A DNA stretch of 64,000 bases from Cydia pomonella. Taxonomy: Eukaryota > Arthropoda > Insecta > Lepidoptera > Tortricidae. The stretch's first letter is position 1; the number at the start of each line of letters is the position of its first letter. The notes under the pieces were generated by a model. The model saw only the letters and a list, made by a program, of their open reading frames with translations, made no database searches and was not told the DNA's origin. The stretch lies in NCBI RefSeq assembly GCF_033807575.1, contig NC_084708.1, positions 5,232,501-5,296,500 on the forward strand. The letters are read 5' to 3'. Position numbers and translations under genes: made by a program. This document shows positions 15,201-22,279 of the stretch, piece by piece.

Positions 15201-18200
15201 CTCGCGCAAACTACTCAGTTTAGAAAAAAAATGATATTAGAAACCTAAATATCATTTTTGAAGACCTATCCATAGATACCCCACACGTATGGGTTTGATG
15301 AAAAAAATTTTTTTTTTAAATTTTATGACGTATTAAAAAAAAACTACTTACTAGATCTCGTTCAAACCAATTTTCGGTGGAAGTTTGCATGACAATGTAT
15401 ATCATATATTTTTTTTAGTTTTTTCATTCTGTTATTTTAGAAGTTACAGGGGGGGGGGGACACTTTTTTTCACTTTGGAAGGTTCTCTCGCGCAAACTAT
15501 TCAGTTTAGAAAAAAATAATGTTAGAAACATTAATATCATTTTTGAAGACCTATCCATAGATACCCCACACGTATGGGTATGATGAAAAAAAATTTTTTT
15601 TTTTAATTTCATGACGTATTAAAAAAAAACTACTTACTAGATCTCGTTCAAACCAATTTTCGGTGGAAGTTTACATAGCAATGTATATCATATATTTTTT
15701 TTAGATTTTTCATTCTGTTATTTTAGAAGTTACGGGGGGGGGGACACACATTTTATCACTTTGGAAGTGTCTCTCGCGCAAACTATTCACTTTAGAAAAA
15801 AATTATATTAGAAACCTCAATATCATTTTTGAAGACCTATCCATAGATACCCCACACGTATGGGTTTGACGAAAAAAGATTTTTTGAGTTTCAGTTCTAA
15901 GTATGGGGAACCCCCAAAATTTATTGTTTTTTTTCTATTTTTGTGTGAACATCTTAATGCGGTTCATAGAATACATCCACTTATTAAGTTTGAACAGTAT
16001 AGCTCTTATAGTTTCGGAAAAAAGTGGCTGTGACAGAATCGGACAGACAGACGGACATGACGAATCTATAAGGGTTCCGTTTTTTGCCATTTGGCTACGG
16101 AACCCTAAAAAGGATGTTTAATATATTCGAAGTCGACATCTAGCGTCAAGTAGCGGATTTACGGACTAGAAATTACAGTGTCTTCTTTTTCCTCGCGTTG
16201 TCCCGGCATTTTGCCACGGCTCATGGGAGCCTGGGGTCCGCTTGACAACTAATCCCAAGATTTGGCGTAGACACTAGTTTTTACGAAAGCGACTGCCATC
16301 TGACCTTCCAACCCAGAGGGTAAACTAGGCCTTGTTGGGATTAGTCCGGTTTCCTCAAGCGACTGGTAAATATCAAATGATATTTCGTACATAAGTTCCG
16401 AAAAACTCATTGGTACGAGCCGGGGTTTAAACCCGCGACCTCCGGATTGCAAGTCGCACGCTCTTACCGCTAGGCCACAAGCGCTTACTAGAAATCACAG
16501 TGTGACTGACGAAAAGTATTGCTCAACAATATAAAACTAATATTACAAGCAGAAGGTGTTGAAGGTGTTAGCTGAAAATTGTTGAGGATTAGACTTTTTG
16601 TTCGTCGCAACATCTATTGTCAAATAGCAGTACTGATAAATATGCTATTTGACGCTAGATGTCGACTACGAAAATAATAAGCGTTTTGGCAAGAAAACCG
16701 ATGTACGGAGTGAGCACTCTATGCTTACTTGTCTCTATGACCATAGGATTAGTTAGTGAAAAAGTAACTGGCACTTCATAGTTCTAACAAAATAGGATAG
16801 AAAAATTTATAACCATTTTGTTACGTTTAATCACAGGGGCAGCCAGATAAGTTAGAACTAAGCTCACAGTGGCAATCTAGCAAAATGAATTCTCCTTATT
16901 ACAAATTAATATTGTAAAACAACATGGAAGAACTTACATTAGTCCTCATGTACTCCAAACACTCATCAATCTTAGCCAACAAATTGAAGAATGCTTCGCT
17001 GTTGATGGACATGGTGGTACTGCTCAGCCGCTGAGACAGGTGCTCCACTTGCGTGAAGTAGTGCAGCCTCTGCCGGATATCGTCACCTGAAAATATATAC
17101 ATAACTTAAATTATCATCTTACTTACATTATTATTGTAAATTTGTTTTATCTTTCAGTGTTTGAAAGTATTTACAGATATTTTAAAGCACTTTAGCCACT
17201 CCAATATATCTGAAGTACCTATATGTCACGGATATTCGCATTCATATAAACATTTGCATCAAATGAAGCGAATGTTTTGCAAATGCAAATGTATGCAGGT
17301 CGTGTCCTGTTTCGTCAACTCACGTATGGGCAGTGCGCGCAATCTGTTTTCAAGTAATGCATTTTGACTAGTAGACAGCATTTCTCAACACTTTATGACA
17401 TCCCATTCGAAGACGTTTTATTATGTACTAACAGTTTTTTTTCTAATTAGGAATAATAATAACAACTACATATTCCCAAGATATAACACTAGAAAAAGCG
17501 GGCCACAACAGTACAGCTGGTCCAACGACCTAAAAAAGACTGGAGGAAAAGCTTGGATGAGTGTTGCAAGAAATAGACCAGAATGGAAGACTTTGGAAGA
17601 GGCCTTCGTCAAGGGACGAGTTGGAGTTGCCGATGGAAATGATAAATAATATACTCACAAATGTAAAAACTTCAATAATAAAGGCTATTTTTATTTTTAT
17701 TTATTTTACATATTCCCATTCGTATTCGCATTCGGATATTCGCATCCTGGACATTCGGATACGCTTTCATATTTGCGAATGTGAAGAATGCAACATTCGT
17801 GACGTCCCTAATCTGAAGGTTACACATTTAACGAAGATTCATGTTCGAAGGGTCTGGATCCGGGCCAAAACGTCCAACACTATGTTTTCTACAGAAAGCA
17901 TTACATGATCACTGATCACCTGTCATAGAAAAAGAAAGTGTTGGGCACCTTGGCCTATTCTACATAAGTCATTCTTTAACATACTGGTATTTAGAGAACA
18001 GGCAAGCAGAAGAACGAACAAGGCCTTGGTGTTGTTCTTCTTTCTTTCCTTAACCCCAGTTTTATCCTGCTTTATATGGGTTACATTCTACACATTGAAT
18101 CTCCATAGTCATAGGGTTTTGGGTGCTTTTTATTGTATAGTTACCAAACTATGAATTACAAATAGGTAGTAAGCTCCAACTGTGCTTAATAATGTTAAAA

Positions 18201-19941
18201 CAGAGTCTGTTTATAGTCTTTACCTTCTTTTTTGGCTAATGTTCTGTCCTGCACCCAAAACCCCGAGGTATGTTAATCAGTAATCACTCTCTTGATAGTG
18301 ATCCACCATATGTTGAGGGATCTTCCTATTCACAGGGATTTTAGAGATATATTTTGGATGTTGTTTTATAAAGGAAACATCAGAAACATCTTGTAGCTCA
18401 AATATTTTAACAGGTGGGTCCACATAGAACGAGCATATGCGCGAGTGTAGACGTGCCTCGCCTGAGCGCATTGCCTAGGCCGAGGCACGTCTACACTGGC
18501 CGTTTTGTGTGCGAGGAAATTGTCTTGTGCGTATGCTCACTCTGTGTGGACCCGCCTAATAGAAAACAAAAGTTACCTATGCTGGACAGTTTATTCTGGT
18601 CTGCCAGCAACTGCTCACTCATGGTGTGCAATGCGTTTGTCTTGTCTGACACCAAGTTGTACTCTTCTGACAGCTTCTCCAAGTCGGACATTGTGGCACC
18701 AATCTAGAAAATAATGGAATGGAATGTAATATTCAGACAATTACTTCAAATTTTTTTAGATATTCTATATCAGTACCTACAAAAATTCGACACATTTCCC
18801 ATGCCTTGCACACCTAATGTGTGTTGTATGTGTTTGCATGGTATTTTCAAAATTACAAACCAAATATCTATTTTTTATTTTATTTTATTTAGGATCACCA
18901 ACAGAAAATACATCATGAAAAAATAATCTGTAGCTTACATAACATTAAGGCTAGATGTTTGTCCAATTATAGGTAACCACAGCTTATTAAATAAGGATAT
19001 ATGGGAGTGGTCATTACTCTATACAAACATACTCAACTCATTCCTCCATGGTTTTTGACCTTTGAGCAATGATTTTTTCAACACAGATTAATATCATCAA
19101 TATTGATGTTGGACAGTTTTGCTTTTTATAATATTTTGGTTTTTTTAAGTGCTAGAGCCCTTCAAATATTCACAACAAAGCTTAATTGACTAGACTGCAA
19201 AAAAAGCATGGCATTCAAAACTAATATCAGTTAACCCAAAAAGCAAAACAGCCTGACACATAAAATTTCATTACCTTAGATTTCAAAATTTCAGGCATAC
19301 AGGTGACAGACAGGTAACAGTTGAGTATGAAGTCCTGATTTTTGAGATTATTACGCAGGGTTTATCACCTAAGCTGCATATAGTGCATTTTCACCTAGCA
19401 TGACAGATATATTCATCTGACATTCTCATGAGCACAGCTCCTATATCCTCTAAAAAACCGATTTTTTATAAGTTTATACAAGAAAACCTTAAGTGCTATT
19501 TACATACCTGATTAGTTAAAGCAACACACTCATTTCGTCTGTCCTCTAACTGCCTGTAATAAGCTTTATACGGTGCGTCTGCTTTCTCCACGTTACTCTC
19601 ACAGAGCCTCTCATACCACTCCAGAAAATCGTATGTTGTGTCTACAGGGGGCACGGCGTTTTTATCGACATCTTCCGCTGAACTAGCTTGCACATTATCC
19701 TAAAATGATAACCGTTCAAAATAGAACACGTTGATTTAGTTTTACATTTTAAATAAAATGTAAATAAGACAAAACATAAATAAATACAAACATCTTCAAC
19801 CTCTGTCGGTTCGCCTAGCAAAAGTGCTTCTATATCTAATATTGCTTCCCTTTGGGAAGATGTAAGCGGTGCTAGAGGATTTGTAGGAGATTCCCATAGT
19901 AACAATCTACTCTGTATTTCTTTTAAACTCATATTATCCAT
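122..19941 (-). CDS. COG3: COG3, conserved oligomeric Golgi complex subunit 3 (3' end off left edge)
   Basis: Twelve coding exons are seen: 19941-19792, 19699-19508, 18703-18577, 17086-16938, 14163-14014, 11771-11662, 10743-10525, 9025-8886, 7498-7338, 2895-2687, 1688-1246 and 285-122. Joined, they stay in one frame and give 738 residues. Vertebrate COG3 is about 830 residues and the family tail after the last seen motif is about 40 residues, so one more coding exon is expected left of base 1. Landmarks matching COG3 are HIIHINHLETLAELC (exon 8), PADLHGMWYP (exon 10), FSLNSNNALLEFLLEGTP (exon 11) and KETEFILFRPIR (exon 12). The N-terminal half is the Sec34-like region. Family knowledge: COG3 belongs to lobe A of the COG tethering complex (with COG1, COG2 and COG4) on the cytosolic face of the Golgi and acts in retrograde intra-Golgi vesicle capture. 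Nothing in the visible coding part is broken. Confidence 0.95.
332..518. mobile_element. foldback MITE, family F1, copy 1
   Basis: Long inverted arms: the left end starts AGGCGGGTCTACACAGAGCG and the right end is its near complement. Both arms carry CATACGC, GAGGCAAT and CAGTATAGAC. The element is 187 bp in COG3 intron 11. Two more copies lie at 18,412 and 47,942. It has no coding capacity. Confidence 0.85.
1246..1688 (-). CDS. COG3: COG3 exon 11 (largest)
   Basis: Residues 536-684. It contains DGELFQIKHLLILREQIAPF and FSLNSNNALLEFLLEGTP, both diagnostic for COG3. The acceptor is TTACAG|ATG, used in phase 2, so that ATG is not a start. The donor GTTA|GTAAAG in phase 1 fits the next exon. An alternative donor AAG|GTTAGT four bases earlier would not keep frame. 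Confidence 0.95.
1743..1845 (+). repeat. LINE 3' tail, family T1, copy 1
   Basis: Contains TTGCAGGCGTCCATAGGCTA, CGGTGACTGCTTAC and CGGGCCGTATGCTTGTTTGC, then a short A run. The same text is at 7,612 (minus), 10,108 (minus), 13,588 (plus) and 35,020 (plus). It is the shared 3' end of a non-LTR retrotransposon group. Confidence 0.8.
2100..2370. other. unassigned intronic block, possibly an old MITE
   Basis: Begins GGTCAGTCGGGACAGGAC and ends near CGTCTGGACGGGCCT. Both ends hold GACAATTT and TGATNAAATT-like words in opposite orientation, which hints at decayed inverted arms. No ORF. The remaining intron bases on either side show nothing else. Confidence 0.3.
2687..2895 (-). CDS. COG3: COG3 exon 10
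   Basis: Residues 467-536. A serine-rich and Ala/Pro-rich linker (KRSDSRNSMVSDTSATSQEA) is followed by PADLHGMWYPAVRRTLAALS, the most conserved COG3 block. The acceptor is TTCTAG|CAA and the donor CTACAG|GTAACT, phase 2. The linker is highly GC-rich. Confidence 0.95.
2947..4068 (+). mobile_element. GGGTTCCGTA-family repeat, copy 1 (3 internal units)
   Basis: Begins TAGGGTTCCGTAGCCAAATG and ends with TACGGAACCC followed by the palindrome GCGAGTCGGACTCGC-type block and TTGGCCGCTTTTT. Three tandem units of about 280 bp each begin CATCAAACCCATACGTGT and contain a C homopolymer. No coding capacity. A common lepidopteran repeat; its class was not determined here. Confidence 0.85.
4540..4788 (+). 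pseudogene. LINE reverse transcriptase fragment (YADD region)
   Basis: A short open frame reads ILDILYADDVCLMADSAESL followed by CKFGLVISAAKTQIL. This is the catalytic YADD box and the following KT motif of a non-LTR reverse transcriptase. Only about 70 codons survive, truncated on both sides. It lies in COG3 intron 9. Confidence 0.75.
5445..5690 (+). repeat. long inverted repeat, left arm
   Basis: Shares ATCAACATCTTTTAATTTTT, GAGTTTTCCAATTC and TTTTAAAAACCTTA with the reverse complement of 8,500-8,750. Both arms carry GGTAATAAGGC near the inner edge. The arms enclose about 2.8 kb that includes COG3 exon 9. Confidence 0.75.
5900..6620. other. intronic block with repeated TAAGGCC words and a dispersed repeat
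   Basis: Scattered AATAAGGCC or GGCCTTATT words lie at about 5,929, 5,956, 6,484 and 6,505. From 6,190 to 6,350 there is a dispersed repeat reading GGGGATCTCGGAAACGGCTC and GGGAAAACGCGCATTTTTGA that I recall as common in Lepidoptera. No gene. Confidence 0.45.
6667..6800 (-). repeat. LINE 3' tail, family T2, copy 1
   Basis: On the minus strand the block reads GGTTAACTGGAAGAGATCTC, then TTTGTACAATAAAGTG, then a TAC/TAG trinucleotide tail. A second copy lies at 14,371-14,500. The AATAAA next to a simple tail indicates the 3' end of a retroelement. Confidence 0.7.
7020..7205 (+). repeat. LINE 3' UTR with TTTC tail
   Basis: Reads GGTCCCCACAGAAAACCGGC, then CTGAGTGGGGAT, GGCGTTAAATAAATG and a TTTC microsatellite. 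Structure typical of a lepidopteran LINE 3' end: AAATAAA followed by a simple-repeat tail. Confidence 0.6.
7338..7498 (-). CDS. COG3: COG3 exon 9
   Basis: Residues 413-466 (ETLAALGACARALLQDAQER, then YRPAPPDLQYPGKLLMME). The family block is QERLVYRTHIYIQTDI...APGDLAYPDKLVMMEQ. The acceptor is TTTTCAG|CGG and the donor GAG|GTTCGT. The exon sits between two long inverted repeat arms (5,445-5,690 and 8,500-8,750). Confidence 0.93.
7612..7760 (-). repeat. LINE 3' tail, family T1, copy 2
   Basis: The minus strand ends an ORF with GTCCTCCGATTTTTAA and continues through TGTAACACCTCTGGAGTTG to GGCGGGCCGTATGCTTGTTT. Same tail as at 1,743 and 35,020. Lies about 110 bases upstream of COG3 exon 9. Confidence 0.75.
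8294..8457. repeat. two neighbouring hairpins
   Basis: Hairpin 1: ATTAAAATAATTCCACGGAT at 8,294 pairs with 8,338-8,358, one mismatch, 23-nt loop. Hairpin 2: AACATGCACATTCATCTC at 8,413 pairs with 8,440-8,457, one wobble, 9-nt loop. They lie in COG3 intron 8. Confidence 0.7.
8500..8750 (-). repeat. long inverted repeat, right arm
   Basis: Reverse complement of the 5,445-5,690 arm with moderate divergence and small gaps. Contains GGCCTTATTACCCTGCCAGC. Sits between COG3 exons 9 and 8. Confidence 0.75.
8886..9025 (-). CDS. COG3: COG3 exon 8
   Basis: Residues 366-413 with the diagnostic HIIHINHLETLAELC. The acceptor is TTTTCAG|A and the donor GATC|GTAAGT, phase 1. The exon ends EEQVAND, as in vertebrate EDHVQNN. 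Confidence 0.95.
9640..9800 (+). other. unassigned GC-rich patch in COG3 intron 7
   Basis: A short GC-rich island in AT-rich intron, with one open frame reading GNKGRMAVFHSNRRSPLLPP and then a GTGAGT. I cannot assign it. It could be a retroelement or pseudogene scrap. The rest of intron 7 (9,026-10,100) shows nothing else. Confidence 0.2.
10108..10286 (-). repeat. LINE 3' tail, family T1, copy 3 (long form)
   Basis: On the minus strand: TGTTCCTGCCGGTGAGTAAG, GTTGCCAGAGCTCAACGAGG, GGAGTTGCAGGC, then the CGGGCCGTATGCTTGTTTGC ending. The long form is shared with 13,588-13,757. Confidence 0.8.
10291..10363 (-). repeat. SINE 3' fragment
   Basis: On the minus strand: GCCAAGCGGACCCCAGGGTC, CATGAGCCGTGTCAAAATGC and CGGGACAACACAAGGAAGAA. 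This is the 3' part of the SINE seen complete at 16,181-16,484, and lies directly beside a T1 tail. Confidence 0.75.
10525..10743 (-). CDS. COG3: COG3 exon 7 (GC-rich)
   Basis: Residues 293-366. It begins EYASLLSDIQHEYASRRALV and contains RDHCTLLRAACSLLAHAS, matching the family RDHCALVRSGCAFMVHV. The acceptor is GGTAG|GTAC and the donor ATTCA|GTATGT, phase 2. The middle is very GC-rich and alanine/arginine-rich compared with neighbouring exons. Confidence 0.93.
11662..11771 (-). CDS. COG3: COG3 exon 6
   Basis: Residues 257-293 (MDTAYAVYFGKFQATVPKLK). This matches the family block ADNAFTLFYVKFRAAAPKV. The acceptor is TTCTTAG|GAA and the donor CCCGA|GTAAGT, phase 2. The exon is not visible as a long ORF and was found by homology and phase. 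Confidence 0.92.
11909..12350. mobile_element. MITE with about 90-bp inverted arms and TA duplication
   Basis: Ends TAGTCGTT and AACGACTA flanked by TA. The arms share GAAGCTGGCCC-type sequence, TTTGTCTATTGTTAACTAAA and GCGCGTGCCACTACCTGCA. 442 bp with no transposase. TA duplication fits Tc1/mariner-type mobilisation (inference). Lies in COG3 intron 5. Confidence 0.8.
12840..12985 (-). pseudogene. LINE ORF2 C-terminus with C2H2 finger
   Basis: The minus strand reads TCSECGRTFAAKIGYVSHLR then AHQRH and a stop. This is a C-X2-C-X12-H-X3-H zinc finger of the type that ends some insect LINE polyproteins. An ATG repeat tail follows. Only about 30 codons survive. Confidence 0.6.
13130..13185 (-). 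pseudogene. decayed copy of COG3 exon 5 3' end
   Basis: The minus strand reads TCACCCAAAGATGAAAGAGG then CAGGTACAGATATGAAAC, matching the last codons, donor and first intron bases of real exon 5 (about 14,005-14,040). Short, so less certain than the copy at 13,880. Confidence 0.45.
13211..13258. repeat. 24-bp perfect tandem duplication
   Basis: TATGCTTTACAAGTTGCTTA plus CTGC occurs twice with no gap. It lies at the end of a LINE fragment. Confidence 0.9.
13258..13560 (-). pseudogene. LINE reverse transcriptase C-terminal fragment
   Basis: The minus strand reads WKKIRWQDEFRQVAGALWRR then QALDREWRNMREAYAKDN and a stop, matching the RW.D....AG..W...A.DR..W..LEEA signature at the end of many insect LINE ORFs. 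The upstream part is out of frame. The overlapping plus-strand ORF of 213 codons is not a gene. Confidence 0.6.
13588..13757 (+). repeat. LINE 3' tail, family T1, copy 4 (long form)
   Basis: Plus-strand copy starting TTGTGTTCCTGCCGGTGAGT and ending GTATGCTTGTTTGCCACCGA with an A-rich tail. Colinear with the reverse complement of 10,108-10,286. Confidence 0.8.
13880..13963 (-). pseudogene. decayed duplicate of COG3 exon 5
   Basis: On the minus strand: acceptor TTTCAG|AGC, then a diverged start of exon 5, CTAGTGAAGTATCGG, an internal deletion of about 70 bp, then AAAGATAAAGATGCCAGTGA ACAG|GTACTG. Both splice sites survive. An early shift brings a TAG, so inclusion would truncate COG3. It starts about 50 bases downstream of exon 5. 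Confidence 0.7.
14014..14163 (-). CDS. COG3: COG3 exon 5
   Basis: Residues 207-256 (STFKESHTYLVKYRHLQSRA onward). The acceptor is TTTCAG|AGC and the donor GAACAG|GTACAG, phase 0 on both sides. The region just downstream in the intron (13,880-13,963 and about 13,130-13,185) holds decayed duplicates of this exon and its donor. Confidence 0.92.
14244..14360 (+). pseudogene. LINE ORF2 C-terminal fragment
   Basis: Plus-strand frame KIYNKIPNETKEINNFSNFK then SLKTYLVKKS and a stop. It matches the end of the LINE at 61.9-63.6 kb (KIYNKIPDSIKVVESYNIFR). Truncated; it abuts a T2 tail on the opposite strand. Confidence 0.65.
14371..14500 (-). repeat. LINE 3' tail, family T2, copy 2
   Basis: The minus strand has GGTTAACTGGAAGAGATTCC, TAAGTTCGCCTTTGTAC, TTGTACAATAAAGAG and a trinucleotide TAC tail. 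Same as 6,667-6,800. Confidence 0.7.
14796..16111 (-). mobile_element. GGGTTCCGTA-family repeat, copy 2 (4 internal units)
   Basis: Left edge AAGCGGCCAAGTGCGAGTCG, right edge GGCTACGGAACCCTAAAAA. Four tandem units of about 285 bp, each with ACACGTATGGGTTTGATG and a G homopolymer. The largest copy in the window; lies in COG3 intron 4. Confidence 0.85.
16131..16664. mobile_element. MITE split by a SINE
   Basis: Ends share AGTCGACATCTAGCGTCAA in inverted orientation (16,131-16,155 and 16,641-16,664). The interior is interrupted by the SINE at 16,181-16,484. An inner hairpin (CTATTGTCAAATAGCA and its complement) lies at the right. Confidence 0.7.
16181..16484 (-). mobile_element. tRNA-derived SINE with target-site duplication
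   Basis: The head on the minus strand is tRNA-like, GCGCTTGTGGCCTAGCGGTA with box B GGTTTAAACCC. The body ends CCCATGAGCCGTGGCAAAAT, GCCGGGACAACGCGAGG and an A-rich GAAGA tail. It is flanked by ACTAGAAATTACAGTGT and ACTAGAAATCACAGTGT, a 17-bp duplication with one difference. Not a functional tRNA gene. Confidence 0.85.
16938..17086 (-). CDS. COG3: COG3 exon 4
   Basis: Residues 157-206. The acceptor is TTTTCAG|GT and the donor AAT|GTAAGT. The phrase SINSEAFFNLLAKIDECLEY corresponds to the family motif SVNSDGFIPMLAKLDDCI. Part of the Sec34-like region. Confidence 0.93.
17490..17650 (+). pseudogene. LINE C-terminal fragment
   Basis: Plus-strand frame WSNDLKKTGGKAWMSVARNR then PEWKTLEEAF and a stop, the usual end of an RTE/Jockey-like ORF2. 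An AATAAAGG and T-rich tail follow. The flanks (17,220-17,290 and 17,700-17,800) carry repeated CGAATG/CATTCG words. Confidence 0.65.
18412..18557. mobile_element. foldback MITE, family F1, copy 2
   Basis: Arms begin AGGTGGGTCCACATAGAACG and end in TGTGTGGACCCGCCT. The core has GTGTAGACGTGCCTCG and its complement. 146 bp. It ends 19 bases from the donor of COG3 exon 3. The bases beside both ends read TAA. Confidence 0.85.
18577..18703 (-). CDS. COG3: COG3 exon 3
   Basis: Residues 115-157, a coiled-coil-like stretch (LEKLSEEYNLVSDKTNALHT) matching the family block with VSNKTGTLHEACEQLL. The donor ATAG|GTAACT is phase 1. The end of a foldback MITE lies only 19 bases downstream of the donor, inside the intron. 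Confidence 0.9.
18704..19507. other. COG3 intron 2, no gene seen
   Basis: AT-rich, 0.8 kb. The only structure is a TTTTA microsatellite at about 18,872-18,892 followed by GGATCACCAACAGAAAATAC, which looks like an antisense LINE tail. No supported ORF. Confidence 0.4.
19508..19699 (-). CDS. COG3: COG3 exon 2
   Basis: Residues 51-114. The acceptor is TTTTAG|GAT and the donor CAG|GTATGT, both phase 0. It contains the FLEWYERLCE segment, which corresponds to the FFSWFAKLQ-type block in vertebrate COG3. The intron before it is only 92 bases. Confidence 0.9.
19792..19941 (-). CDS. COG3: COG3 exon 1 (start codon)
   Basis: Codes for residues 1-50, beginning MDNMSLKEIQ and ending GEPTEVED. A second in-frame ATG lies three codons in. 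The text SRLLLWESPTNPLAPLT matches the conserved COG3 N-terminus, which has a tryptophan followed by APLT. The donor is GAT|GTTTGT in phase 0. This start was chosen because it is the first ATG downstream of a TATA-like box near 20050. Confidence 0.9.
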
Positions 19942-20044
19942 AATTTCTTGTCAACAAATACAGCATACAGCACTTTTACGTTATACGTGGTCTACGAAAA
20001 TTGTTGATTGACGTTGTAATCAATTTGACAGTTTTGACATTTAA

Positions 20045-20055
20045 CCTTATATAGG
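20045..20055 (-). promoter_or_regulatory. TATA-like box upstream of COG3
   Basis: The minus strand reads CCTATATAAGG about 105 bases upstream of the COG3 ATG. This would place transcription start near 20,020 with a 5' UTR of about 80 bases. Seen directly as a motif; use as a promoter is inferred. Confidence 0.4.
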
Positions 20056-20189
20056 GTGCGTTCAATTCCGAGGAGATGAGGTACATTATGCACAAAGAAT
20101 ACAATACTCACTAGGAGGCCACTGCCAAAAGTAAAATTAAAAGGCTTAACTTTTGACGGACACTTCAATACATAGAGGGTTCTCCTTAC

Positions 20190-20312
20190 CTTTAGCCTCC
20201 ATAATGTAGTTTTATTTTGTATTTCTATTTCTTTGATTTTGGCATATCTAATAACATGATTTTTGTAAGTATTTTCAGTTATATTATTAAATTTTGAGCG
20301 TTTATTCATCAT
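20190..20312 (-). CDS. possible first exon of unknown transcript upstream of COG3
   Basis: An open frame of 41 codons begins MMNKRSKFNN and runs into a strong donor, AAAG|GTAAGG, in phase 0. The text is basic and helix-like (HVIRYAKIKEIEIQNKTTLW). I do not recognise the protein. All downstream minus-strand exons found belong to COG3, and simple joins into the COG3 leader hit stops. It may be an upstream alternative leader of COG3 carrying a small ORF, or a chance ORF with a chance donor. Confidence 0.25.
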
Positions 20313-20329
20313 TACGATACGTTACGTAA

Positions 20330-21720
20330 TTATTTAGTTGTTTTCTTTTAACAGTCACAATTGGTCACAATTATTATTGTAATACCTAAAAAGATTCTTG
20401 AACGCATCGGTTTATTTTTGGTTACAGTGTCATCTAGCGACGAGTAGCATAAGTACTGAAACTGAACTACGCTTTCTTATACTAATAACAGATGGCGTTC
20501 AGACCATGATTTAAATAAAACTTTGATACATTATAAATAATTTGATTACATGTTTTAATTGTTTTATTACTTAAATTTACTTTCTGTAAAATTAGCATCA
20601 CTGAAAGTAAACATTTCGTGATACATATAAATTTTGATTTTACTGCCACCTATTAGTGATTTGCCACATCGCTGATACCTTCCTACCTAGGTATGTTGAT
20701 AAGTAACTCAGTGTATGTTTTCTCGTCCAACAGAGGGCACTGTGCTAACGAAGGTAAAAAAAAAATAAGAAAAGGATTTCGTCACTCAAGTATTTTATAC
20801 TTGTAATTGTTAGGTTAGGTCATGGTTAGATTTGCGTGCGACGATCAAAGTGTAATCGCCTAATAGATTTACTTAATGATTACTCAATTAAGTTAGAAAA
20901 GTAATGTTCTGGAGAAAGAATAAGTTTAAAAGAAAAAAAAATGTTTTTAGGAGCAGAAGGTAGGGCCTTTCATTTATTTCGTAAGACGATTTAGGGGCGA
21001 GGGGGGGGGGGGGGGGGGGGGGGGTCGAACATGTCTTATTTTTTCTTAGGAGGGGGTGGAAGGGGATTTCATAGTTCTTACGTAAGATCAGAAAGGCGCG
21101 AAAATTTTCAAAATGTCTATAAAATTATGACGTTTAAAATAATACTTCCACACTAAGTATGCCATAAAACACGGTAGAGTTATGTAGGTACAAGTGAACG
21201 TTCCATAAATGTTTTTTTTTTTATTAAGTAACACTAAGACAAACGCAATTTCTATTAAATTTTCCTTTAGATTCTTACGTAATATAGGGAGAGGAAATCG
21301 GCCCATTCTTATTTTTCTTACAAAGCTGGCAAAAATCGTCTTAGGTACGTACTTAAGTAGCTAAATATTCCTTTATCAATATTAACCAGTAATTTACTTA
21401 GTAGGAATTCAAAATAAACTCTTGGCAGAGCTGGTAAATCAGTAGATTCAGTAGTTTTATCAAAACAAGTAAGTCTAAGTACCCTCAACACAAGCCTTAT
21501 ATTGAGCTTACTGTGGGACTTAGTCAATTTGTGTAATAACGTCCTATGATATTTATTTATTTAAGTAAGATGCTACCAGGTGGACGCTCTCAGTTTGAAG
21601 ATAGGTAATTTGACTACAGGAAGTTTAGGTGTCGTCGGTTTCCCTATGGTTGAAACAAGCATCTCACTGTTTGACTCCAGAATATATTGCGAAAGGCTTC
21701 TGATACCTATTTCATTTTGT
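20330..21720. other. intergenic, nothing coding
   Basis: AT-rich spacer between COG3 and bunched. Its only notable feature is a run of 24 G (21,001-21,024). No supported ORF or recognisable repeat. Confidence 0.5.
21001..21024 (+). repeat. G homopolymer, 24 bases
   Basis: Uninterrupted G run, preceded by GGGGCGA. It could form a G-quadruplex or mark a sequencing-prone site. A second run of 22 G is at 31,269. Confidence 0.95.
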
Positions 21721-21727
21721 ATGGTAA

Positions 21728-22203
21728 CTAGAGATTTAGTGAGCTAGAGTAGTATTTTCGTCTTACCGATTTACTTGGTACTCCTAGCAGTAACATACTA
21801 TGCAATATGAGACCTTTTGACACTATCGAAAGCTGTTCGAAGTCCACAAAGATTTGGTGTAGATTTATGTTGTACTCGTATGCTTTCTCTAGGGTTTGAC
21901 GCATCAGATGTATATGGTCAGTTGTGGATTGGAGTTCAGCTAGTCTAAAATACGCGGTAAGTCGCATGTACAGTAGGTACCCTAGCGAAGACTATAGGCT
22001 GTTATGCCCCTATTAGTTACCGCATGTACTTTTATCGCCCTTTTTCTTGAAAATAGGCACTATAATACCCAAATCCCAATCTCGGGGCATCACTTCTTTC
22101 TGCCATATTTTCATCACCAACAGCCTGTTATCGAGCTCATAGGCCAGCCTTTTTAGAAGTTCGGCAGTAATCGTGTTAAGACCTGGCGCCTTAATTGACA
22201 TAA
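21728..22203 (-). pseudogene. RTE-like LINE reverse transcriptase remnant
   Basis: Minus-strand frames KAPGLNTITAELLKRLAYEL, then DWDLGIIVPIFKKKGDKSTC, then after a stop and gap STTDHIHLMRQTLEKAYEYN with LHQIFVDFEQ. These are consecutive reverse transcriptase blocks of the RTE type. Frame breaks and an internal deletion make it non-functional. Confidence 0.8.
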
Positions 22204-22279
22204 ACTTATCTATTTACCTTATTCTATCTACTTACCACGCTGGAATTTTGTCTCGCACATTATGTATTTTAGCACATAA

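Noticed and set aside
16430..16484. tRNA gene on the minus strand
   Set aside because: It is the head of a SINE with target duplication; the anticodon stem does not pair properly.
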